Source of the DNA: Desulfurobacteriaceae bacterium
Lineage (GTDB): Bacteria > Aquificota > Aquificia > Desulfurobacteriales > Desulfurobacteriaceae
NCBI GenBank assembly: GCA_027064485.1
Contig: JAMOPR010000158.1
Coordinates: 1-11,436, forward strand
Reading direction: 5' to 3'
Length of the DNA stretch: 11,436 nucleotides
Part shown: positions 1 to 7,993 of the stretch, in pieces
Layout of the letters: every line of letters begins with the position of its first letter
Position numbering within the stretch: position 1 is the first letter of the stretch
Program-made: the position numbers and the translations under genes
Notes under the pieces: model-generated
What the model was told of the DNA's origin: nothing
Databases searched by the model: none
Seen by the model: the letters and a program-made list of their open reading frames with translations, nothing else

Positions 1-597
1 CAGCAAAGCTCTTTCCATAAACTCAAAGCACTCTACATTACAGTTATCTCTACTTTTACCGTAAGGACATCTAAAACAATCAGGTCCTTTCACCCTTATG
101 TTGTCAATCATTATCTCCTTATACATCTCGCTGTATAGCCTTTCTCCGCATACCGATAAAGCTCCCAAAGTTTCTCCGTGATAACCGCTGTCCAAATACA
201 CAAACCTATTTTTTATCTTCCCTCTATTTTTGAAATAAGCGAAACTCATTTTCATTGCCACTTCTACAGCGCTGGAACCGTTGTCGGCAAAGAAAACTTT
301 TGAAAGTGGCTTAGGAACTATTTTAAGTAGTCTTTCTACTAACTCTAAAGCAGGCTCATGAACAAAATTTGCAAATATAACGTGTTCCAACTTCTCAACC
401 TGGCGTTTTAAAGCGTTATTTAACCTTTCGTTAGAATGTCCAAACAGGTTCACCCACCACGATGAAATAGCGTCAATATATCTGTTTCCCTTATCGTCGT
501 AAAGATAAATACCTTTTCCTCTAACAATCTTTATAACAGGATACTTCTCGTGGTCTTTCATTTGAGTGCAAGGATGCCATATTGGATAACCCTTCAT
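1..597 (-). CDS. bioA: Adenosylmethionine-8-amino-7-oxononanoate aminotransferase (DAPA synthase), N-terminal part, cut by the window edge
   Basis: BioA is a cytoplasmic PLP enzyme that moves the amino group of S-adenosylmethionine to 8-amino-7-oxononanoate, the step before dethiobiotin in biotin synthesis. The visible 199 residues carry BioA hallmarks: WHPCTQM (residues 7-13), SSWWVNLFGHSN (45-56, with the substrate-site Trp pair W47/W48), ADNGSSAVEVAMKM (104-117, PLP phosphate loop) and GYHGETLGALSV (138-149, Y139 stacking position). The catalytic Lys lies in the missing half; the family is usually about 420-450 residues. A Cys cluster CX2CX8CX3C sits at C174, C177, C186 and C190. Two in-frame ATGs compete, at 603 and 597. 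GGGAG (604-608) touches the first but is 6 nt from the second, so I chose 597. The gene lies 16 bp after the glycosyltransferase stop, so it is probably on the pump transcript. Family call is strong; only the C-terminus is unseen. Confidence 0.93.
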   Translation of the reverse strand, partial: MKGYPIWHPCTQMKDHEKYPVIKIVRGKGIYLYDDKGNRYIDAISSWWVNLFGHSNERLNNALKRQVEKLEHVIFANFVHEPALELVERLLKIVPKPLSKVFFADNGSSAVEVAMKMSFAYFKNRGKIKNRFVYLDSGYHGETLGALSVCGERLYSEMYKEIMIDNIRVKGPDCFRCPYGKSRDNCNVECFEFMERALL

Positions 598-603
598 TGT
601 CAT

Positions 604-608
604 CTCCC
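604..608 (-). promoter_or_regulatory. Ribosome binding site deciding the bioA start
   Basis: Read on the minus strand this is GGGAG. It directly abuts the ATG at 603-601 (no spacer) but sits 6 nt before the in-frame ATG at 597-595. The spacing therefore favours the second Met, giving a protein beginning MKGYPIWHPC rather than MTMKGYP. The site lies in the 16-bp gap after the upstream glycosyltransferase gene. Confidence 0.6.
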
Positions 609-613
609 GCAAA

Positions 614-1702
614 TTAGTTACTCAAAACTTTCTCATAAATTTTTAAGTGCTCTTCAATAAACTTATCCCTCCTAAAATCCTCAGCCCTTTCTCTCGCTTT
701 ATTTGACTTTTCCATCCAAAGAAATCTATCCTTAAGCAAAACAGTAACAGCTTCGGCAACTTCATCTACTTTTTCTTCACAAATTATTCCTCCATCTCCA
801 ATTACCTCAGGAGCAGAACCCGCATTTAAAGCAACTACCGGTAATCCGCAAGCCATTGCTTCGGCAAAGACAAGTCCAAAGGTTTCCGTTTTTGATGGAA
901 GGAAAAATACCGAAGAATTCCTGTAGAATTCTGGTAACTTTTCTCTCTCTACATTACCCCAAAACTTAACTTTCAATCCCAAAGCCTTTGCGTAACCCTC
1001 TAATTCCTGCCTTTTTGGTCCGTCCCCTACCACATGGTAATTCACATCTACCTTCTTCTGAACAAGAGATATCACTTTAAATGCAAACTCAAGATTTTTT
1101 TCAGGAGCAAGCCTGGAAACCGTTATGATACTTTCACCGAAAACAGTATTTTTTTTGGAAAAAAAGTAGTCAGGTATTCCGGGATATATAACCGGATAGA
1201 AGCCATTTTTCCTTAAATAAGGATAATAAGTTTCTTTTTGATAACGGGAAACAAATACTATGATATCAGATTGCCTGCTTACAAATCCAACTAACATCTT
1301 AGCGACATTTCCGTTATCTACTTTAAAAGCGTATTGAGAAAGGTGAAGAGGATCTATGTGAATTGTTCCTATTACCTTCTTATTCAAATATTTAGAAACG
1401 ATTAAAGCTATCATTCCTGCGGTAAAAGGTTCGTGATAGTGAATTAAATGTGGGTTATAATCCTTCAAAACTTTGATTAATTCCAAACTGGGCAAAATCA
1501 TTTCGGCTTTATCGTAAAAAGGATAACTAATACTCGGAAGTCGTAAAACCTTAAAACCGTTTGCTGAATCATCGACAGACTGTCCCGTGACTACCAAAAC
1601 ATCATGCCCTCTTTCTACCAATCCGGAAACCAAGTCTATAACAACCTTACTTCCCCCTCCTATGTCTTTTCTAAAAGCATCAGTAAACATAGCTATTTTC
1701 AT
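614..1702 (-). CDS. GT4-family (GT-B fold) glycosyltransferase
   Basis: This 362-residue protein is a retaining, nucleotide-sugar-dependent glycosyltransferase of the GT4 type, probably acting at the cytoplasmic face of the membrane on a lipid or cell-envelope acceptor. The N-terminal Rossmann domain opens with MKIAMFTDAF and a glycine-rich loop GGGSKVV (residues 15-21) followed by the typical LVERGHDVLVVTG. The C-terminal domain holds SRLAPEKN (196-203), with R197 and K202 in the usual donor-phosphate positions, then VVGDGP (224-229). The EX7E motif is E273 to E281 within the segment ETFGLVFAEAMACGLPVV. There is no signal peptide or clear membrane span. The start overlaps the stop of the outer-membrane factor gene by ATGA, and GAGGT (1711-1715) lies 8 nt upstream. 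Donor and acceptor cannot be read from sequence; mannosyl- and glucosyl-lipid synthases are both possible. It has no obvious mechanistic link to efflux. Confidence 0.93.
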   Translation of the reverse strand: MKIAMFTDAFRKDIGGGSKVVIDLVSGLVERGHDVLVVTGQSVDDSANGFKVLRLPSISYPFYDKAEMILPSLELIKVLKDYNPHLIHYHEPFTAGMIALIVSKYLNKKVIGTIHIDPLHLSQYAFKVDNGNVAKMLVGFVSRQSDIIVFVSRYQKETYYPYLRKNGFYPVIYPGIPDYFFSKKNTVFGESIITVSRLAPEKNLEFAFKVISLVQKKVDVNYHVVGDGPKRQELEGYAKALGLKVKFWGNVEREKLPEFYRNSSVFFLPSKTETFGLVFAEAMACGLPVVALNAGSAPEVIGDGGIICEEKVDEVAEAVTVLLKDRFLWMEKSNKARERAEDFRRDKFIEEHLKIYEKVLSN

Positions 1703-3120
1703 TTGTCTCGACCTCTAACTTTAGAAGCGAACAAATCTTCTTTCCTCCATCCTCCTCCTAAAGCTTTATAAAGCAACACTTCTTGCTTGAGGTAGTCTTT
1801 TTTCAAAGTTACCAAATTAAGCTGTGCCCTTTCATAATTACGTTCTGCACTAATTACGTTGAGATAATCAACTAAACCGTTCTCATATCTATTAAGAGTT
1901 GTGTTAAGAATACTATGATAGTTTTCAAGGAGTCTTTCTTGAACATCTATCTCTTTCTTTATAGATTGAAGTTTCAACAGAGCTTCATGAACTTCAGAAA
2001 ATGCCCTTTTAACTGTTTGAACGTAATTAATAACTGCCTGCCTTTTCCTGGATTCTGCAACTTTTACGTTTGATTTAGTCCTTCCAAAGTCAAGAATAGG
2101 TCCACTGATTAAAGCTCCCACGTTCCAGAATTTTGCAGAGGATTGAACCAAATTGGAAAGTGTAGAACTTTCAAATCCGAGAGCTCCTGTGAGAGAAATA
2201 CTCGGGAAGTAATTTGCTTTTGCCACCCCTATACTGTAGTTTGCGGCTTTAAGTTCCTCTTCTGCCTGAATAATGTCAGGTCTCCTGTTTAGTAGTTCAG
2301 AGGGTAAAAATGGTGGTATTTCTATCGGTTCAGGTAACTTAGAGCAGTTTATTTCTTTTTTCTCAAAGATTTCCTTAGGTTCTCTTCCAAGTAAAAGAGA
2401 GAGGGAGTTGTTTAAAACTTTCCTTGTTTCTATGAGCTTTTCAAGCGTAAGCTTTGTGTTGTTCAACTGGGACTTTTCCATTTCAACGGGCAGCACGTCA
2501 ATAAGACCTATTTCATACTGCTTCTTTCTAAGGGATAAACTTTCTTCATGTTTTTTCACAAGGTCTTTCGTTATCTCTATTTGTCTGTTGACGGCACAGA
2601 TGTCAAAGTAGAGGCTTGCTACGTCTGAGATTAGTTTCAGCTTTACTGCGTCGGCGTAAGCCTTTTGGGCAAGGAGGGAAGAAAGCTTTGCCCTCTTTTC
2701 ATTCCTCAGTTTTCCCCATATGTCAACTTCATAGGAGAGAACACCTGAAATTTGGAAATCGTTATGAGCTTTACTGAAGGGATTAACCTCTTTACTCGTT
2801 TTAAACCTTGAAGGTTGGGCGTTGCCCTGGAGGAGAGGATAGAGGTTACTTCTTGCCAAACCGTAAAGGGCAGCAGCTTCGTTTATTCTTTCGTAGGCAA
2901 GAAGTAGGTTATCGTTATTCTTAAGGGCTTCTTCTATCAGCCTGTTTAGGTTTTCATCGCCGAACTGTTTCCACCAGTCGGTAGAAATTTCTTCCTTCTG
3001 TATAGACTTTTCAGTATTCTTTACGGAAGGTAGTGATACCTTTGGTCTTGAATACTCAGGAGCAAAAGAACAAGAGGTTATTAAAAAGGAAATTCCTAAA
3101 GTTATAACTACCTTTTTCAT
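1699..3120 (-). CDS. Outer-membrane efflux lipoprotein, NodT/OprM type (TolC superfamily)
   Basis: This is the outer-membrane channel of the tripartite pump encoded just upstream. From the ATG at 3120 it has 473 residues and a short lipoprotein signal: MKK, a hydrophobic stretch, then the lipobox ITSC with C17 as the probable lipidated residue. The mature part shows two outer-membrane-factor (OEP) repeats. The first begins around WWKQFGDENLNRLIEEAL with a long helical hairpin. The second contains RRPDIIQAEEELKAAN, then YFPSISLTGALGF, and GPILDFGRTKSNV. This layout matches the NodT/OprM family in length and order. A longer reading from a GTG at 3129 is possible, but its ribosome site would overlap the GTG itself; GGAAGGG (3129-3135) is 8 nt from the ATG at 3120. 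The junction with the transporter gene is TAAGATG, and its own stop overlaps the next start by ATGA, implying translational coupling. Confidence 0.95.
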   Translation of the reverse strand: MKKVVITLGISFLITSCSFAPEYSRPKVSLPSVKNTEKSIQKEEISTDWWKQFGDENLNRLIEEALKNNDNLLLAYERINEAAALYGLARSNLYPLLQGNAQPSRFKTSKEVNPFSKAHNDFQISGVLSYEVDIWGKLRNEKRAKLSSLLAQKAYADAVKLKLISDVASLYFDICAVNRQIEITKDLVKKHEESLSLRKKQYEIGLIDVLPVEMEKSQLNNTKLTLEKLIETRKVLNNSLSLLLGREPKEIFEKKEINCSKLPEPIEIPPFLPSELLNRRPDIIQAEEELKAANYSIGVAKANYFPSISLTGALGFESSTLSNLVQSSAKFWNVGALISGPILDFGRTKSNVKVAESRKRQAVINYVQTVKRAFSEVHEALLKLQSIKKEIDVQERLLENYHSILNTTLNRYENGLVDYLNVISAERNYERAQLNLVTLKKDYLKQEVLLYKALGGGWRKEDLFASKVRGRDK

Positions 3121-3121
3121 C

Positions 3122-6100
3122 TTACTCACCCTTCCTTACTGCCATTGTAATTTTCTTAATGAGGTAGTAGAAGACGGGAATTAGTAGAACTCCGACGGTT
3201 GTAGCAGCAAGCATTCCCCAAACAACTGTATGCCCTATAACGTGTCTGCTGTTTGCACCGGGACCAGTAGCAAAAACAAGGGGAAGCGAACCGGCAATAA
3301 ATGCAAAGGATGTCATAACTATCGGTCTAAACCTTATTTTAGCTGCTTCAACAATTGCATCAAAGACTCTCTTCCCTTTTTGTTTGAGGATTTCTTCTGC
3401 AAACTCAACCATCAGAATTGCGTTCTTTGCCGTTAATCCGATTAACGTAATGAGACCAACTTTAGTGTAGACGTCGTTTTCCATTCTAAAGACGTAAAGG
3501 CCGAGGTAAGCACCTGCAGCAGCAATTGGCACAGTCATGAGGATAGAAATTGGAAGCGACCAGCTTTCGTAGAGTGCAACAAGAACCAAGTAAACAAATA
3601 TCAGAGCAGCCCACAGCTCAATATTACCTTTCTTCTCAACCTGTTTTTCCTGGTAAGAACTACCACCATAAGCTATAGTATATCCCTCTGGAAGGACTTC
3701 TTTTGCTACTTCCTCTATAGCTTTAAGCGCCTGTCCCGAAGTGTATCCCGGTTTAGGCTGTCCGGTTATCTTTGCAGCAGGGAACATGTTAAACCTCTGA
3801 ACAACAGGTGCTGTGGCAACCCTTTCTATTTTCTTAATGAGCGAGCTTACAGGAACTAAACTTCCGTTCTGGGACCTTACATAAACATATCTCAAATCGT
3901 TTATATCGTTGCGAAACTTTTCTTCAGACTGGACATTTACGTGGAAGACCTTTCCGTAAAGGTTAAAGTCGTTTACGTATCCCCTCCCGAAGGTAAGCTG
4001 AAGAACCCTGTAGGCATCAAAGATGTTTACACCTAATGCTTTAGCTTTATCCCTGTCAAGTTCTATCCTGTATTGAGGAGTGCTCACGTTTAAGGAGGTC
4101 CTAACGCTCATAAGCTCTTTTCTCTGGTTTGCCCTCTTTACTATTTCGTTGGCGTAATCTGCAAGCTTGTAGATTGGGTCTCCGGTTCTATCCTGAATGT
4201 AGATTTCAAAACCTCCCGTTATACTCATACCGGCAATAGGAGGGGGATTAACCGGAAGAATGAATGCATCTTTACTTTTCATAAATTGGAAGAACAACTG
4301 TTTAGCAAGGCTCATTGAGGATTGATTCGGCTCTTTCCTTTTATCCCAGTCTATCAGGTGGGCAAATGTAATTGCAGAATCAGTTTTATAGGTAAAAGCT
4401 CCAATGTCAAATCCCGCAAGAGCAAATTCATCCTTAATAAGTGGATGATTATCAAGGACCGGAATAACTTCTTTTTTAAGCACTTTTTCTGTTTCTTTCA
4501 AGGAAGAACCAGGCATTAGATATGTCAATATAAAAAGGGAACCTTTATCTTCCATGGGAACAAGCCCGGAAGGAAGTTTTTTCGGAATCACAACGGTTAA
4601 GAAAATTGCCAGTGCGTAAATTAGTAGAGCTACGGGCCAAAGTTTCAAAATACCCCTAACAGTCTTTACAAAAATGTCCCTTCCTTTTTCAAAGGTGCTT
4701 TGAAAAATCCTTACAGGAAGAATAGGTTTTCCTTCTTTTTCCTTCAGTATAACGGCACATAGAGCAGGCGTAAGAGTAAGGGCTACAAATCCTGAAAGTA
4801 TAACGGAAATAGAAATGGCTGCTGCAAACTGCTTAAACATCTCACCTGTAAAGCCACCGCTGAAAGCGGGAGGGATGAAAACGGCTGCTAAAACTATGAC
4901 AATAGCTATCAGGGCAGATGCAATTTCCTCCATTGCCTTTACTGTTGCCTCTTTTACCGATAGGCCGGTTTCCCTCATAACCCTCTCTACGTTCTCTATC
5001 ACAACAATGGCATCGTCAACCACAAGGCCTATTGCCAGAACAAGAGCAAAGAGAGTTAGCAGGTTTACTGAAAAGCCAAGGACGTAAAGACCTGCAAAGG
5101 TTCCTACGAGCGAAACAGGAATTGCTAAAACGGGGATAATAGTTGCTCTGGCATGTCCGAGGAAGAGGTAGATGACGAAAACTACCAGTGCAATGGATAT
5201 TAGGAGGGTGTATACTACCTCCTCTATGGAACGCTGAATATATTCTGTTGGGTCATAGATAAGGTGGTATTCAATGTCCTCTGGAAAGTTTTTTGATATT
5301 TCAGAGAGCTTTTCCTCCACTGCTTTTGCTACGTTTAAAGCATTTGCGCCAGGCGATAGGTAAATAATTACGGGAACACCAGGATTTCCGTTGAAAAATC
5401 CGTCTGCCTTATAGTCTTCTGCTTCAAGTGAAATTTTTGCAACATCTTTAAGTTTTAAACTTGAACCGTCAGGATTCGACCTAAGAATGATGTTTTCGAA
5501 CTGTTTTACTTTTTGGAATCTGCTTTCGCCCTTTACAGTGTAGGTAAAAGTGTAGAGGCGTTTCGTTGGCTCTCCTGCAACTTGACCTACGGAGAACTCC
5601 TCGTTCTGGCTTACTATGGCGTTATAAACGTCAGTTGGAGTTAATCCATATTCTGCAAGTTTATCAGGCTTCAGCCAAACTCTAATAGAGTATTTCTTTT
5701 CACCGGGAATGAAGACGTCTCCAACGCCTTTTACCCTTTTTAAGTCATCAACTACGTTTATTGATACGTAGTTATACAAATCTATAACGTTCCGTTTGTT
5801 ACCTTTGGAAGTAAATGCATAGACTCTTAAGATATCGGGATTCCTCTCCCTTACTTGAATTCCCAACCTTCTTACTTCTTCCGGCAGGCTTGAGAGTGCG
5901 AGCTGAACCCTATTGTTAACGTCAACTTTAGCCACGTCAGGGTCTGTTCCAACGTCAAAGAAGATACTTATAAAGGCAGAACCGTCTGATGACGAAGAAG
6001 ACATATAAACCATGTTCTTGACGCCGTTTATTGCCTCTTCAAGGGGAGCTACAACCGTTTTCGCAACGGTTTCCGCATCTGCTCCGGGATAGTTTGCCAT

Positions 6101-6241
6101 TACGATAACTTGCGGCATAGTTAGGGCGGGATACTCCTTTACCGGCAGAACTCTTAAGGCAAGTGCTCCAACCAGAACAATGATTATTGCAATAACGCTT
6201 GCAAACTTTGGCCTGTTTATGAAGAACTTTGATATGTTCAT
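3122..6241 (-). CDS. RND multidrug efflux transporter, HAE1 family (AcrB-like inner-membrane pump)
   Basis: This 1039-residue inner-membrane proton/drug antiporter has the usual length and two-fold layout of HAE1 pumps: TM1 (about 12-30), a large periplasmic loop, TM2-TM6 (about 340-500), TM7 (about 535-552), a second periplasmic loop, and TM8-TM12 (about 875-1030). The proton-relay residues are present: the Asp pair D409/D410 in AIGLVVDDAIVVIENVERV (TM4), K939 in GLTAKNAILMVEFAEE (TM10), and R972 in FRPIVMTSFAF. Typical family segments include the N-terminal FINRPKFA, PVKEYPAL (34-41), YPGADAETV (51-59), GRGYVNDFN (752-760) and ALYESWSLPISI (889-900). The intact DD and K indicate a drug/hydrophobe exporter rather than a heavy-metal (HME) pump, but the substrate cannot be told. 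Its start overlaps the membrane fusion protein stop by ATGA, with an AGGGG-type ribosome site just upstream. It forms the core of the pump with its two neighbours. Confidence 0.97.
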   Translation of the reverse strand: MNISKFFINRPKFASVIAIIIVLVGALALRVLPVKEYPALTMPQVIVMANYPGADAETVAKTVVAPLEEAINGVKNMVYMSSSSSDGSAFISIFFDVGTDPDVAKVDVNNRVQLALSSLPEEVRRLGIQVRERNPDILRVYAFTSKGNKRNVIDLYNYVSINVVDDLKRVKGVGDVFIPGEKKYSIRVWLKPDKLAEYGLTPTDVYNAIVSQNEEFSVGQVAGEPTKRLYTFTYTVKGESRFQKVKQFENIILRSNPDGSSLKLKDVAKISLEAEDYKADGFFNGNPGVPVIIYLSPGANALNVAKAVEEKLSEISKNFPEDIEYHLIYDPTEYIQRSIEEVVYTLLISIALVVFVIYLFLGHARATIIPVLAIPVSLVGTFAGLYVLGFSVNLLTLFALVLAIGLVVDDAIVVIENVERVMRETGLSVKEATVKAMEEIASALIAIVIVLAAVFIPPAFSGGFTGEMFKQFAAAISISVILSGFVALTLTPALCAVILKEKEGKPILPVRIFQSTFEKGRDIFVKTVRGILKLWPVALLIYALAIFLTVVIPKKLPSGLVPMEDKGSLFILTYLMPGSSLKETEKVLKKEVIPVLDNHPLIKDEFALAGFDIGAFTYKTDSAITFAHLIDWDKRKEPNQSSMSLAKQLFFQFMKSKDAFILPVNPPPIAGMSITGGFEIYIQDRTGDPIYKLADYANEIVKRANQRKELMSVRTSLNVSTPQYRIELDRDKAKALGVNIFDAYRVLQLTFGRGYVNDFNLYGKVFHVNVQSEEKFRNDINDLRYVYVRSQNGSLVPVSSLIKKIERVATAPVVQRFNMFPAAKITGQPKPGYTSGQALKAIEEVAKEVLPEGYTIAYGGSSYQEKQVEKKGNIELWAALIFVYLVLVALYESWSLPISILMTVPIAAAGAYLGLYVFRMENDVYTKVGLITLIGLTAKNAILMVEFAEEILKQKGKRVFDAIVEAAKIRFRPIVMTSFAFIAGSLPLVFATGPGANSRHVIGHTVVWGMLAATTVGVLLIPVFYYLIKKITMAVRKGE
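3129..3135 (-). promoter_or_regulatory. Ribosome binding site deciding the outer-membrane factor start
   Basis: Read on the minus strand this is GGAAGGG, located in the last codons of the transporter gene. It ends 8 nt before the ATG at 3120-3118. An alternative GTG start at 3129-3127 would overlap this site and add Met-Ser-Lys in front of the MKK of a normal lipoprotein signal, so the ATG is preferred. Confidence 0.6.
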
Positions 6242-7368
6242 CTTTCACCCCTACCGTTGATAACTTCTCCAATTTTGACTGGTATACCAGGTTTTATCTT
6301 GAAAAAGTTATCTACCACAACAAGTTCTCCGGGTTTTAAACCCCTCTCAACGACGAAGTAATCTCCGGAAGTCTCTCCTACTTTTATTATTTTGGGAACA
6401 GCTCTACCATTTTGGACTACGTAAACCATTGAACCCCTTGGAGTTTGAAGGACAGCTTTTTGAGGAACTACGATAACGTTCCTGCGGTAAAGTCCGGATA
6501 TCTCTACCCTTCCAAACTGGCCCGGCATTAACACTCTACTTGGATTTGGAAAGACTGCTCTTGCTTTAACAGTAGAAGTGTTGGGGTTGACTTTTACGTC
6601 TAAGAAGTGGACTTTTCCCTCTAAGTTGTAGGGAACGTTGTTTACTATCAATTTCGCCTTTAGCTTCTTTTCCTCCTCTCCCCACTTTCCTTTCAATAGG
6701 TTGTATTTGCTTTTAAAGACATCAACGTCAGGAATGGAAAATTCAACGTAAATGGGGTCTACAGATGTAATAGTTACGAGGGGCGTTCCCGGTGTAACCA
6801 GGTTGCCGACATCTATCTGCTTTAATCCTGTATATCCTGAAATAGTTGCTCTAACTTTGGTGTAACCAAGGTTTATTGCAGCTTGTTTTAAGGCGGCTTT
6901 TGCTGCAAGAACTTGTGCTTTAGCCATTTCGTAAGCGTATTTTGCTGCATCTCGCTCCTGCTCGCTTATTGCTTTTGCTTTGAACGACTTTTCAGCTCTT
7001 TTCCAATCTCTTTTCGCTTTTTCAAGTTGGGCTTGAGCGTGGAGTAAATTTGCCTTTGCTTTTTCGTAAGCTGCCTCGTATGGGTCTGGTTCTATTAAAT
7101 AGAGAAGCTGCCCTTTCTTTACATAATCGCCCTCCTTAAAGAATTTCTTTTCAAGGAATCCGGTTACGCGAGCTACCACTGTTACCTGCTCGGGACTTTT
7201 CAATCTTGCAGGATAGATTAGGGTTACTGGCAGTTTATCTATTTGTTCAACTTTATAAACATCCACTTCGGGAGGTGGCATTTGAGGAGAGGCTTGTCCG
7301 TAAGCTTTCAAAAATCCAAATTGAAAGACAAGAATTAAGAAAGCAAATAGGAACTTGAAACGTTTCAT
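6238..7368 (-). CDS. RND efflux membrane fusion protein (AcrA/MexA-like periplasmic adaptor)
   Basis: This 376-residue adaptor bridges the inner-membrane pump and the outer-membrane channel in the periplasm. A cleavable signal is visible: MKRFKFLF, a hydrophobic core, and a likely cut after GQA near residue 26. There is no lipobox Cys, so unlike AcrA or MexA it appears not to be lipidated. The domains follow the family order: first lipoyl half-motif (about 60-95, with GFLEKKFFKEGDYVKKGQLL), an Ala/Lys-rich helical hairpin (about 97-165) for contact with the channel, the second lipoyl half (about 168-200, with GYTGLKQIDVGNLVTPGTPL), a beta-barrel domain (about 204-290, ending PNPSRVLMPGQFGRVEI) and a membrane-proximal domain containing VPQKAVLQTPRGSMVYVV. 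The start overlaps the tetR stop by ATGA and is preceded by GAGGAGG, so expression is coupled to the repressor gene. Confidence 0.96.
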   Translation of the reverse strand: MKRFKFLFAFLILVFQFGFLKAYGQASPQMPPPEVDVYKVEQIDKLPVTLIYPARLKSPEQVTVVARVTGFLEKKFFKEGDYVKKGQLLYLIEPDPYEAAYEKAKANLLHAQAQLEKAKRDWKRAEKSFKAKAISEQERDAAKYAYEMAKAQVLAAKAALKQAAINLGYTKVRATISGYTGLKQIDVGNLVTPGTPLVTITSVDPIYVEFSIPDVDVFKSKYNLLKGKWGEEEKKLKAKLIVNNVPYNLEGKVHFLDVKVNPNTSTVKARAVFPNPSRVLMPGQFGRVEISGLYRRNVIVVPQKAVLQTPRGSMVYVVQNGRAVPKIIKVGETSGDYFVVERGLKPGELVVVDNFFKIKPGIPVKIGEVINGRGER

Positions 7369-7955
7369 CTTTTTTCCTCCTCTTTTATTCCTTTAAGAAA
7401 CACTCCAACAAAAGTATTTACGGCATCTTTTATTTCTTTTTCTGAAAGCTCCTTCTTGAGGAAAATTTCATTTGCTTGAAAAAATCCAAACAACTCACAA
7501 TGAAAACCTCTTATTGCAAGCTTTAAGTTTAGGTTTTCTTTTAGCCGTATCTGCTCCTCTTTTTCCAAAATTCCTAAAAGCACCGAATCGAGTTCGTTGA
7601 AAAAACTGTCGTAAATAACAGTTATTTCGTTCGGATAACTCGTAATCTCAGAAAGAAGAATTTTTATAAACCTCTTCTTTTCCCTCAAAGTTATATAAAT
7701 TCGTTCTGCAACATATTTTAATGTTTCTTCAAGACTCTTTTTGGCTTTTCCTGAAGCGATTTTTTTTAAATCGGGCAGAATTGAATAACTCTTAATAACT
7801 GCTTCAAAAATATCTGCCTTTGTTTTAAAGTATCTAAAAAGAGTAACTTCCGAAATTCCAGCATTTTCAGCAATTTCTCTGGTTTTAGTTCCAAGATACC
7901 CCTTCTCTGAAAAACACTTATAAGCTGCCTCGATAATTTTCTCCCTCGTTCCCAA
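7365..7955 (-). CDS. TetR-family transcriptional repressor, probable autoregulator of the efflux operon
   Basis: This 196-residue protein has the TetR layout: an N-terminal DNA-binding domain and an all-helical ligand/dimer domain. Residues 1-50 fit the family closely, with TREKIIEAAYKCFSEKGY (helix 1), TKTREIAENAGISEVTLFRYF (helix-turn-helix, about 23-43) and KADIFEAVI (helix 4). The C-terminal part (about 60-196) has no recognisable signature, as is normal where ligands differ. The start is a TTG at 7955: an in-frame TAA lies only four codons upstream and there is no in-frame ATG or GTG between. AAGGAGGT sits 3 nt before it, a slightly tight spacing. It is the first gene of the pump operon and is followed by the adaptor gene with ATGA overlap. 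It most likely represses its own operon through the palindrome at 7964-7993, and is relieved by a pump substrate. Ligand unknown. Confidence 0.93.
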   Translation of the reverse strand: MGTREKIIEAAYKCFSEKGYLGTKTREIAENAGISEVTLFRYFKTKADIFEAVIKSYSILPDLKKIASGKAKKSLEETLKYVAERIYITLREKKRFIKILLSEITSYPNEITVIYDSFFNELDSVLLGILEKEEQIRLKENLNLKLAIRGFHCELFGFFQANEIFLKKELSEKEIKDAVNTFVGVFLKGIKEEEKR

Positions 7956-7958
7956 TTT

Positions 7959-7966
7959 ACCTCCTT
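7959..7966 (-). promoter_or_regulatory. Ribosome binding site for the TTG-started tetR gene
   Basis: Read on the minus strand this is AAGGAGGT, a near-perfect anti-16S match, 3 nt before TTG at 7955-7953. The upstream in-frame TAA overlaps it (TAA-GGA-GGT-AAA-TTG), leaving the TTG as the only reasonable start. Its 5' end overlaps the last bases of the operator palindrome, so operator and ribosome site are physically merged. Confidence 0.7.
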
Positions 7967-7993
7967 ATGTAAGTAAGTGCTTAATAACATAAG
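7964..7993. promoter_or_regulatory. Probable TetR operator, 30-bp interrupted palindrome
   Basis: The outer arms CTTATGT (7964-7970) and ACATAAG (7987-7993) are exact reverse complements. The inner arms TAAG (7974-7977) and CTTA (7980-7983) are too, on the same centre between 7978 and 7979. Counting all positions, 12 of 15 pairs match. The size and position, directly before tetR and over the predicted -10 of its promoter, are what is known for TetR-family operators. Binding would block the pump operon. Assignment of this repressor to this site is inference. Confidence 0.72.

Noticed and set aside
2273..2611. Open frame of 112 codons on the plus strand
   Set aside because: It is antisense to the outer-membrane factor, Ser/Phe-rich, with no ribosome site and no recognisable motif.
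3121..3129. GTG at 3129 as the start of the outer-membrane factor
   Set aside because: GGAAGGG overlaps this codon, while the ATG at 3120 has an 8-nt spacing and gives a standard MKK lipoprotein signal.
4815..5087. Open frame of 90 codons on the plus strand
   Set aside because: It is the antisense shadow of the TM4 region of the RND transporter, whose DD motif and membrane segments are plainly the coding frame.
3122..7368. Horizontal transfer of the efflux genes, suggested by a somewhat higher GC in sampled lines than in the flanking genes
   Set aside because: The difference rests on a few hand-counted 60-base lines. There are no flanking mobile elements or repeats, and large conserved membrane proteins often differ in composition.
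7766..7990. Open frame of 74 codons on the minus strand with an ATG
   Set aside because: It overlaps the tetR gene in another frame, lacks any family resemblance and would displace the clear TetR helix-turn-helix.
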